NCBI GenBank assembly: GCA_030041045.1
Contig: JASHOQ010000127.1
Span: forward strand, 1 to 64,000
Origin: Acidobacteriaceae bacterium
Lineage (GTDB): Bacteria; Acidobacteriota; Terriglobia; Terriglobales; Acidobacteriaceae
Length of the DNA: 64,000 nt
Direction of reading: 5' to 3'
Position numbers and translations under genes: made by a program. The notes under the pieces are model-generated. The model saw nothing but the letters and a program-made list of their open reading frames with translations. It was not told the DNA's origin and searched no databases. Of this stretch, positions 41,039 through 48,486 are shown one piece after another (the first letter of the stretch is position 1; each line of letters opens with the position of its first letter).

Positions 41039-41941
41039 ATGGGAAGCCAGTCTCCCGCTCTTCCACTTCCATGCGGGGCCCTCCGCCAGGATCATTTTCC
41101 CGCCGCTGAGGCCGCGCCGGAGTATGTCCCTGCGGATTCAGCGGTGGACACTGCCTACGCGCCGCCGCAACCGCGCCGCCGGCCGCTCTGGGCCTCGGCG
41201 CCGGCCACGTATCTGCTCGTCGGCATCAACTGCGGCGTGTTTCTGGCCATGGTGGCGCACCGCATCAGTCCCTGGATGCCGACCGTCGACCAGCTCATGC
41301 GCTGGGGCGCGGACCGTCCCAACAACGTCCTCGTCTATGGCCAGTGGTGGCGCATCGTCACCGCCATGTTCGTCCACGTCGGCATCATTCACCTGGCCAC
41401 CAACATGTGGTGCCTGTGGAATCTCGGCCTGCTGGCCGAGCCGCTCATGGGCTCCTTCGGCGTCTTCGCCGCTTACATACTCACCGGCGCCGCGGGGAAC
41501 CTGCTTTCCACCTTCAAGAACTGGACGTGGCCGCTGCACGACCCCTCGGGCGCAGTGTTTTTTCAGGCCGGAGCGGGCGCCTCGGGAGCCGTCTTCGGCA
41601 TCGCCGGCGCGCTCATTGTGCTGCTCAAGTCGAAGGTGCTGCCCGTGCCCGCCCTGGAGCTCAGGCGATTGCGCCGATCGGTCATTTACTTCGCCGTCAT
41701 CAATCTCGCCATCGATTTCCTGATCAACCTGGGAAGCGGCTACACCGGCATCTCCATCGACAACTCCGCACACATCGGCGGCTTCACCACCGGCCTCCTT
41801 TTGGCTGCGCCGCTTGTGCCCCGCATCGGCTCGCCGCGCGACGTTTTCCGCACGCGCCTGCGCCTCTCGCTTGCCCTCATTGTCGGCCTGCTGGTGCTCT
41901 TCGGTTTTTACGTCGCGCACGTTCCGCCGCCGCAGGGCTGA
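41039..41941 (+). CDS. rhomboid family intramembrane serine protease
   Basis: WWRIVTAMFVHVGIIHLATNMWCLW, catalytic GASGAVFGIAGAL, IDNSAHIGGFTTG. Confidence 0.94.
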   Translation: MGSQSPALPLPCGALRQDHFPAAEAAPEYVPADSAVDTAYAPPQPRRRPLWASAPATYLLVGINCGVFLAMVAHRISPWMPTVDQLMRWGADRPNNVLVYGQWWRIVTAMFVHVGIIHLATNMWCLWNLGLLAEPLMGSFGVFAAYILTGAAGNLLSTFKNWTWPLHDPSGAVFFQAGAGASGAVFGIAGALIVLLKSKVLPVPALELRRLRRSVIYFAVINLAIDFLINLGSGYTGISIDNSAHIGGFTTGLLLAAPLVPRIGSPRDVFRTRLRLSLALIVGLLVLFGFYVAHVPPPQG

Positions 41942-41952
41942 GGGCGCGGCGT

Positions 41953-41992
41953 CCCACCCTTTCGCCGCAGTACGGCGAAAAGATGGGGCAAC
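41953..41992 (+). repeat. extragenic hairpin family A copy
   Basis: CCCACCCTTTCGCCG-CAGTA-CGGCGAAAAGATGGGGCAAC. Confidence 0.75.
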
Positions 41993-42099
41993 GGGCGCCG
42001 CGCAGATAGTTGGAAAAACGCGTCCTTCCGCGCCCCCCTGCGTCCATGTCTTAGAATCTTCCGGGGATTCTCAAGAAGGATCTCATCACGGAGAAATCC

Positions 42100-42864
42100 A
42101 TGCGCCGTTTCGCTTTGGTTTTTGTTCTGCTCGGATTTTCCGCCCTCTGCGCTGCCGCCCAAATCCCAAACCAGGGAGCGAATTGGAGCTACGCAGGCCA
42201 CACCGGCCCGCTGGTCTGGGGCAAGCTCGATCCCGCCTATGCGGCCTGTTCCCGCGGCCACGAGCAGTCGCCGGTGGATCTTCGCGGCGCGCGGCTCAAC
42301 TCCGCCCTTCCGCCCATCGAATTCCACTACATCGGCGGGCCGGTTACGCTGGAAAACACCGGCCGCGGCATTGTTGCCCGCGTAGACCCGGGAAGTTCCA
42401 TCGTTGCCGGCGGCGTGCGCTACAACCTGCTCCGCCTGGAATTTCACCACCCCAGCGAGCATGCGGTCAGGGGCCGGCTCACGGACTTGGAGGTTGACCT
42501 GATTCACGAGAGCCAGGACGGCCGCATGGCCATCGTCGCCGTGCGCCTGGATGAAGAACGCGGCCTGGGCCTTGCAAATGCCGTGCTGGCGACGCTCTGG
42601 CCCCACCTGCCGGCCACGGCGGGCGCGAGCGCTAAGGTGGATGACATGATCGATCCCGGCGGCTTTCTGCCCGGCGATCGCGGCTACTGGACCTACACCG
42701 GCTCCGAGCTTACGCCGCCCTGCGCCGAAGGCGTCCTCTGGTTTGTCTTCGAGAACGACATCAGCATCAGCCGCGGGCAACTGCGCGTCTTCACCGATCT
42801 TTTCCGGATGAATACACGCCCGCTCCAGGAACTCCACGGCCGCCGCATTGAAGCGAACGAGTAA
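42100..42864 (+). CDS. alpha-carbonic anhydrase-like exported protein with substituted active-site ligands
   Basis: GHEQSPVDLRGARL, LEFHHPSEHAV, EVDLIHES, GSELTPPCAEGVLWFVF align by eye with alpha-CA blocks. Confidence 0.88.
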   Translation: MRRFALVFVLLGFSALCAAAQIPNQGANWSYAGHTGPLVWGKLDPAYAACSRGHEQSPVDLRGARLNSALPPIEFHYIGGPVTLENTGRGIVARVDPGSSIVAGGVRYNLLRLEFHHPSEHAVRGRLTDLEVDLIHESQDGRMAIVAVRLDEERGLGLANAVLATLWPHLPATAGASAKVDDMIDPGGFLPGDRGYWTYTGSELTPPCAEGVLWFVFENDISISRGQLRVFTDLFRMNTRPLQELHGRRIEANE

Positions 42865-42896
42865 GACAGGGGTCAGGGATCAGGGATCAGGGATCA
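42862..42896 (+). repeat. heptamer tandem array H5 (5 units starting at the stop codon)
   Basis: TAAGACA GGGGTCA GGGATCA GGGATCA GGGATCA; TAA at 42862-42864 is the stop codon. Confidence 0.85.
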
Positions 42897-43263
42897 GAGA
42901 AACGAGAGCGTAGAGGAATACGGAATTTTGAGAGGCAGGGCGCGACAGCCTGCACGCGTTGATTGGGAAACCGCCGCACGCTCCCGCAACGCTGATTCGG
43001 CTGCCGGCCGAGTGGCTGTTCGCAAACGGAACACCTCTCGTCACCCTTTCACACTTTTGTGTTGTTGCCGCTCGGCGTGGTCCATGATTCAATGGCATTG
43101 ATCCTTCTGGGCCCCTTGACCGGATCAGGAATTGACGTAAAGAGGGTCGACGCTCTTCCGTGCCGTTTTCCTGGAGAAGACGGCGCCTATCGACACATTC
43201 GAATTTCTCGCGTGAATTCCCAACCGGTCTAATCCATTCCCTCAGGTTGTTGGGGTTTACCCG

Positions 43264-44418
43264 ATGAGCGATGAGGACCGGCGTGAGCCTGGCGCAGAGA
43301 CTCAGGACGAAAATTCGCCTGCCGAACCCGTCAGTCGCTACGAGGTCGTTCCTACCAGGGCAGCTGGGAACGAAGCCGACCTCTACTCTTTCCGCGCCGC
43401 GATGCCGCAGTTCCTTCCCTCGCGCGCACCGAGCCAAGGCCCGGCGAGGCAATCGGCACCGCCGGCCCAGCGCGCCGTACAAGCGGGCGAGGCCCCGCAA
43501 CCCGGCGACACCAACCAGCCCGCGCCGGCAGCGGCGCCGGTCAAAGCTTCTCTCGATCAAAAAAAGCTGGCTCTTTACGCGGGCTGCGGCATTGTCTGCG
43601 CGCTTTTCGCCATTCTCATTTACCTGGCTGCCGGCAAGCAGAATCCCATCGCGCCCTTCGTCGATCTCGGCCAGACCAACATTGCTTCCGCGGGTCTCTC
43701 CGGCCGGCTCATTGCCAAGTGGGACGGCGCGGCGCAATACGAACTGCACATCGACCCCTTGAGCCCGCAGCAGGCCGCCGGTTTCGCGGCCGTCGCCGTC
43801 AACCCTCCCCGCCCGCTCACCATCGATCTCCGCATCACCAGCGACTCAGGTTCCCTGCTCTGCCAGAAGGAAATCGTGATTCCCTTCAATCCCGTCGAGG
43901 ATCCTGACGACGCGCTGGCGCAGAAGTTTCAGCCGCAGAAAACTTTTGACGGCGACACGGTGCAGAACGTGGCCGGCTCCGACGGTCAGATCGTGGAGAT
44001 CGTCATGAGCGGCCCGCTCACTTGTCCGGCCAAAGCCTATCGCGCCTTCGCAGTCTGGCAGTTTACTTCGAGTTTCCCCTCTGTGGCCGAACAGCAGGAT
44101 TGGCTCCGCCAGCAGGAGTCGCTGATGGCGGAACTGCGCCGCAAAGCCGCCGCGGCCAAAGCCAACGCGAATATCCCCCGCGGCCTGCGCCTGCCCGCGC
44201 CGATTGACGACGACGACGTCATCATTTCCGACAATCCTTCGCACGGAACCGTGGCCACGCGCGGCGGCCGCACGTTTTATGTGGGTAAGAACGGCGAAAT
44301 GGCCCGCGCCGGCTGGGAAGTCTTTCCCGCCGTCATTCATTTCCACTGCGACGTGAAGTCCAACTGCGTTCTCACCCGTTCCGGCGCTGCCTCGCTCTCG
44401 GCGCGGCTGGTTCACTGA
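43264..44418 (+). CDS. hypothetical membrane-anchored protein
   Basis: Central TM (LALYAGCGIVCALFAILIYLA) and conserved-looking periplasmic C-terminus. Confidence 0.7.
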   Translation: MSDEDRREPGAETQDENSPAEPVSRYEVVPTRAAGNEADLYSFRAAMPQFLPSRAPSQGPARQSAPPAQRAVQAGEAPQPGDTNQPAPAAAPVKASLDQKKLALYAGCGIVCALFAILIYLAAGKQNPIAPFVDLGQTNIASAGLSGRLIAKWDGAAQYELHIDPLSPQQAAGFAAVAVNPPRPLTIDLRITSDSGSLLCQKEIVIPFNPVEDPDDALAQKFQPQKTFDGDTVQNVAGSDGQIVEIVMSGPLTCPAKAYRAFAVWQFTSSFPSVAEQQDWLRQQESLMAELRRKAAAAKANANIPRGLRLPAPIDDDDVIISDNPSHGTVATRGGRTFYVGKNGEMARAGWEVFPAVIHFHCDVKSNCVLTRSGAASLSARLVH

Positions 44419-44450
44419 TCCCTGACCCCTGAACACTGATCACTGATTGC
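44416..44450 (-). repeat. heptamer tandem array H6 (5 units starting at the stop codon)
   Basis: Forward strand: TGATCCC TGACCCC TGAACAC TGATCAC TGATTGC; TGA at 44416-44418 is the stop codon. Confidence 0.85.
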
Positions 44451-44468
44451 TGTCGTACCATGGTCTCG

Positions 44469-46136
44469 ATGCGCATCCTCTCCGCCGCCGAGATGCAGGC
44501 CTGCGATCGCGCCACCACCGAGCGCTTCGGCATTCCTTCCTTTGACCTGATGGGCCATGCGGCCTCCGCCGTGGCATCTTTCGCGCAACAGCAGTTTCCG
44601 CGCGCGCGCCGGATCACTGTGCTGTGCGGCAAAGGGAACAATGGCGGCGACGGCATGATGGCCGCGCGTCTGCTCGCCGATGCCGGCCTCGACGTCACCA
44701 CGCTTCTGCTCGGCTCGAGCGACCAGGACAACCATGGCCTCAAGGGTGACGCCGCCCAGGCCTGGCGTGAACTCACCCAACCGATGCACGGCCAGGTTCA
44801 CAGCGTCGCCGCGCCCGAAGATCTCGAGAAATGCCAATCTGCTCTGGCGTGCGATCTCCTCATCGACGCGCTCCTCGGTACCGGCTTCAAGCCGCCGATG
44901 AAAGGCCTGGCCCTCGCCGCGCTCGAATGGATCAAGGCCGGCCTCGCACCGGCCGTCCCCATTTTGGCCATCGATCTTCCCTCCGGCTGGCCCGCCGACG
45001 AAACCGGCGCAACGCTCTCGAGCCCCGTCTTTCCCGCCGACGCCGTGGTCACCTTCACCGCGCCCAAGCCCGCACACGTCTTTGGCCAGCTCACGCGCAG
45101 TTGGCAACAGTCAGTCGTGGTTGTGCCCATCGGCTCGCCGGAGGAGGCCATCGTTTCTTCGCTCCAACTGGAGTGGGCCGGCGCCTCGGCCGCCCTCACC
45201 CACGCGCCCCGCGGTTCGGCGGCCAACAAGGGCAACTTCGGCCACGTGCTGGTCGCCGGCGGCTCGTTCGGCCCGGCGGGCGGCAAAGCCGGCGCCCCCG
45301 CCATTACCGCGCTCGCTGCCCTTCGCGGGGGCGCGGGCCTCGTCACCGCCGCAGTGCCCGCGCCCGCGCTCGCAGCCGTCTCGTCGCTCGCGCCCGAGCT
45401 CATGACCTGGCCCCTTGCAGCTACCCCCACCGGCGCGGTCTCTCAGGAAAACCTCGCTCCCGATCGCCTCGCCCCGCTCACTCAGGGCAAAACCGTGCTC
45501 GCGCTGGGTCCCGGCCTGGGCCAGGACCCGGAAACCGCGCAATTCGTCCTCGGCCTGCTTGCGGCCACCACTCTTCCCGCCGTCATCGACGCCGACGCTC
45601 TCAACATCATCGCCGCGCACACCGCGCAGCTTGCGGAATTCGCCCGCCGCGGCGCGCGAACTCTCGTGCTCACGCCGCATCCCGGCGAGATGGCGCGTCT
45701 TGCCGGAACTACTGTTGCCGAAGTCCAGGCCAACCGCCTGGAAACCGCGCGCAGCTTTGCCCGCCGGCATCACGTTACCCTCGTGCTCAAAGGCGCGCGC
45801 ACCCTCATCGCCCATCCCGATGGCCGGGTGGCCGTCAACACCACCGGCAATCCCGGCATGGCCAAGGGCGGCAGCGGCGACCTGCTCACCGGCCTGATTG
45901 CCGGCCTGCTTGCGCAATATGCCGCCGATCCCGCGCGCGCCGTCGAGGCCGCCGTCTACCTCCACGGCCTCTCGGCCGACTTGGCCGTCCGCTCCAGCGA
46001 CGAGCACACCTTCCTCGCCACCGACTCGCTCCCCTTTCTTTCACAGGCTTTTCGCTTTTACTCGCGGCGTGCAAACGGGTATGTTTGGATACAGGGGTTG
46101 CCGCCGGAAGCGGCCCCGCGCGAGGCCGCACTATGA
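44469..46136 (+). CDS. nnr: bifunctional NAD(P)H-hydrate epimerase / ADP-dependent dehydratase
   Basis: MRILSAAEMQACDRATTERFGIPSFDLMGHAAS, GKGNNGGDGMMAARLL, NTTGNPGMAKGGSGDLLTGLIAGLLAQ. Confidence 0.95.
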   Translation: MRILSAAEMQACDRATTERFGIPSFDLMGHAASAVASFAQQQFPRARRITVLCGKGNNGGDGMMAARLLADAGLDVTTLLLGSSDQDNHGLKGDAAQAWRELTQPMHGQVHSVAAPEDLEKCQSALACDLLIDALLGTGFKPPMKGLALAALEWIKAGLAPAVPILAIDLPSGWPADETGATLSSPVFPADAVVTFTAPKPAHVFGQLTRSWQQSVVVVPIGSPEEAIVSSLQLEWAGASAALTHAPRGSAANKGNFGHVLVAGGSFGPAGGKAGAPAITALAALRGGAGLVTAAVPAPALAAVSSLAPELMTWPLAATPTGAVSQENLAPDRLAPLTQGKTVLALGPGLGQDPETAQFVLGLLAATTLPAVIDADALNIIAAHTAQLAEFARRGARTLVLTPHPGEMARLAGTTVAEVQANRLETARSFARRHHVTLVLKGARTLIAHPDGRVAVNTTGNPGMAKGGSGDLLTGLIAGLLAQYAADPARAVEAAVYLHGLSADLAVRSSDEHTFLATDSLPFLSQAFRFYSRRANGYVWIQGLPPEAAPREAAL

Positions 46137-46606
46137 CCAACACAGCGCCACCCGCCGAAGGCCGCATTCACGAATTCAAGACGCAGAGCGGCGCCGACAC
46201 CGTTGAAGTGGGCCGCAAGCTGGTCAAACTTCTCAAACCGCCGCAGCTCCTGCTGCTGCGCGGCGAGCTGGGCACAGGCAAGACCACGCTGGTGAAAGGC
46301 ATTGCCCAGGCCCTGGACGCCGCCGAGCCCGACGAAGTCACCAGCCCCACTTTCACCCTCATCCACGAGTACGACGGTACGCGCGACGGCCAGCCGGTGA
46401 AGCTCTACCATCTCGACGTCTATCGCCTGGAAAGCGAGCGCCAGCTTGAGACCCTGGGCCTGGACGAGCTGCTCACGCCCAACGCGCTGGTGCTCGTGGA
46501 GTGGGGCGATAAATTCAAGAGCATCAAAAAGCGCGCCACCGGCGAAATCCTCATCACCGCCGAAGGCGGCGACGCGCGCAAGATCACGGTGACGCTGAAA
46601 GAATAG
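46133..46606 (+). CDS. tsaE: tRNA threonylcarbamoyladenosine biosynthesis ATPase TsaE
   Basis: LLLLRGELGTGKTTLVKGIAQAL, SPTFTLIHEYDG, YHLDVYRL, LVEWGDKF; ATGA overlap with nnr. Confidence 0.95.
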   Translation: MTNTAPPAEGRIHEFKTQSGADTVEVGRKLVKLLKPPQLLLLRGELGTGKTTLVKGIAQALDAAEPDEVTSPTFTLIHEYDGTRDGQPVKLYHLDVYRLESERQLETLGLDELLTPNALVLVEWGDKFKSIKKRATGEILITAEGGDARKITVTLKE

Positions 46607-46642
46607 CGAGTCAGCGGGCCAGCGAGTCGGCAAGTCGGTCTG
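46603..46642 (+). repeat. octamer tandem array O2 (5 units) overlapping the tsaE stop codon
   Basis: ATAGCGAG TCAGCGGG CCAGCGAG TCGGCAAG TCGGTCTG; stop TAG at 46604-46606. Confidence 0.8.
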
Positions 46643-46663
46643 GGGCACAAATCCCACCCAGCT

Positions 46664-46722
46664 TCTGTCATCCTGAGCGAAGTCCGCCGCGGCGGACGAA
46701 GTCGAAGGACCTGCTGTTGCTT
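46664..46722 (-). repeat. extragenic repeat family C copy (reverse orientation)
   Basis: TGTCATCCTGAGCGAAGTCCGCCGCGGCGGACGAAGTCGAAGGACCTGCTG. Confidence 0.8.
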
Positions 46723-46806
46723 TTTTCGCGCGCAGAAGCACCAGCCTTCGGGTCGCACTGAGTTGATCCTTCTTCATCGCGCCGCGCATCTGTTCTAATC
46801 CTTCCC

Positions 46807-47826
46807 ATGCTCCGCATCCCCTTCGACGAAGTTCTCGCACAACTCGCCGCCATTCTGCGCCGGCTCGGCTTCTCTGAACCACGCGCTGAAACCTGCGCGC
46901 GCCTCTTTGCCGAAACCACCTGCGACGGCGTCTACACGCACGGCGTCAACCGCTTTCCGCGCTTCATCGCCACCATCCGTAACGGCAGTGTGGTGGTTGA
47001 GGCCGAGCCCACGCGCCTCGCCGCGCACGGTGCTCTCGAGCGCTGGGACGGGCGCCGCGGCCCCGGCAATCTCAATGCCCTCGCCATGATGGACCGCGCT
47101 CTCGCGCTCAGCCGCGAGCACGGCATTGGCTGCGTGGCCCTGGCCAATACCAACCACTGGATGCGCGGAGGCTCCTACGGCTGGCGCGCCGCCGAAGCCG
47201 GATGCATCTCCGTGTGCTGGACCAACACCATGCCCAATCTTCCCCCGTGGGGCAGCGCGGAGCGCGTCATCGGCAACAACCCGCTGGTCATCGCCGTCCC
47301 GCGCGCGGCCGGTCCCGTGGTTCTCGATATGGCCATGTCACAGTTCTCCTACGGCGCCCTCGAGAGCTACCGCAAGCGCGGCGAGCTGCTTCCCGTCGAT
47401 GGCGGCTTCGATACCCAAGGCAACCTCACCCGCGATCCCGCGGCCATCGAGCAATCGTGGCGCCCGCTGCCGGCCGGCTACTGGAAAGGCTCCGGCCTCT
47501 CCATGGTTCTCGATATGATCGCCGCCATGATGTCCCTCGGACGGGCCACGCATCAGCTCTCGGGCGATCCCGAATTCGAGTGCGGCGTCTCGCAGATGTT
47601 CGTGGCCCTCCACCCGCAGGCGGTTGATCCGGAGGCCGTCGGTCCGGAGCCCGGGACTGCGGCCATCGCCGACTCGATTGTCGCCTCACTGCACAACGCG
47701 CGTCCCGCGCACACGGGCACGCGCGTCCGCTATCCCGGCGAGGAGACCCTGCGCATCCGCGCCGAGAATCGCGAGCTCGGACTTCCCGTCGAACCTCTCG
47801 TCTGGGTCGAAATTCTTGCCTCCTAG
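46807..47826 (+). CDS. Ldh family oxidoreductase (malate/L-lactate/diketogulonate dehydrogenase type)
   Basis: TTCDGVYTHGVNRFPRFI, GCVALANTNHWMRGGSYGWRAAEAGCISVCWTNT, IGNNPLVIAVPR. Confidence 0.92.
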   Translation: MLRIPFDEVLAQLAAILRRLGFSEPRAETCARLFAETTCDGVYTHGVNRFPRFIATIRNGSVVVEAEPTRLAAHGALERWDGRRGPGNLNALAMMDRALALSREHGIGCVALANTNHWMRGGSYGWRAAEAGCISVCWTNTMPNLPPWGSAERVIGNNPLVIAVPRAAGPVVLDMAMSQFSYGALESYRKRGELLPVDGGFDTQGNLTRDPAAIEQSWRPLPAGYWKGSGLSMVLDMIAAMMSLGRATHQLSGDPEFECGVSQMFVALHPQAVDPEAVGPEPGTAAIADSIVASLHNARPAHTGTRVRYPGEETLRIRAENRELGLPVEPLVWVEILAS

Positions 47827-47938
47827 AGCCCGCCGGCGGGAATTTGGCCGTCCCGGGCCTTTCGGCCGCGGCGGACGGCCGAGGGGAGGGACCGGCGGCC
47901 GCTTTTCACTCCCATCCAATTCACGCAAAAAATCCCCC

Positions 47939-47969
47939 TTGACGGCTCACCTATTTCATGTGCTACAGT
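47939..47969 (+). promoter_or_regulatory. candidate promoter of the blaI-M56 operon with extended -10
   Basis: TTGACG (47939-47944), TGC-TACAGT (47961-47969); start codon at 47980 is only 10 nt after the -10. Confidence 0.5.
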
Positions 47970-47979
47970 CAGTAACATT

Positions 47980-48486
47980 ATGACGGGTAACACTGGATCA
48001 GGCCACGATCCCCGGCACGATTCACGACGCGATCTTCGCCACGGTCTCCGACACGATTCTCGAGAAGAGGCTGGACACGATCCCGTCGAACTGGGCGAGC
48101 TCGAGCGCAGCCTTCTGCTCATCGTCTGGCGGCTGGGCACGGTCAGCGCCGAGCAGGTGCGCGAGCAGCTCGGCCGCCCGCTCAAGGATTCGACCATCCG
48201 CACCGTGCTGCGCCGGCTCGAGGAGAAGGGTTACCTCGCGCATACAGTCGAGAACCGCACTTTCTTCTACCGCCCCGCCGAGTCGCGCCAGCGCGTGGCC
48301 GGCCGCGCAGTCAAGCGCATTGTGGACTGGTTCTGTGAAGGCTCAGTCGAAGCCCTGCTCGTGGGCATGGTCGATTCCAAAGTCCTCGGCCGCGCGGAGC
48401 TGCAGCGCCTGGCCGAGCGCATTGCCGCCGCCAAAACCGCTGCGCCCAAATCCGCCGTTTCCGCCCGGAAGGAGGCCAAGCCATGA
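47980..48486 (+). CDS. BlaI/MecI/CopY family transcriptional repressor with tetrapeptide-repeat N-terminus
   Basis: ELERSLLLIVWRLGTVSAEQVREQLGRPLKDSTIRTVLRRLEEKGYLAHTVENRTFFYRP. Confidence 0.93.
   Translation: MTGNTGSGHDPRHDSRRDLRHGLRHDSREEAGHDPVELGELERSLLLIVWRLGTVSAEQVREQLGRPLKDSTIRTVLRRLEEKGYLAHTVENRTFFYRPAESRQRVAGRAVKRIVDWFCEGSVEALLVGMVDSKVLGRAELQRLAERIAAAKTAAPKSAVSARKEAKP

Noticed and set aside
44831-46132. 5' part of the 591-aa ORF 44831..46606
   Set aside because: Out-of-frame overlap with nnr; only the C-terminal part from 46133 (TsaE) is real.
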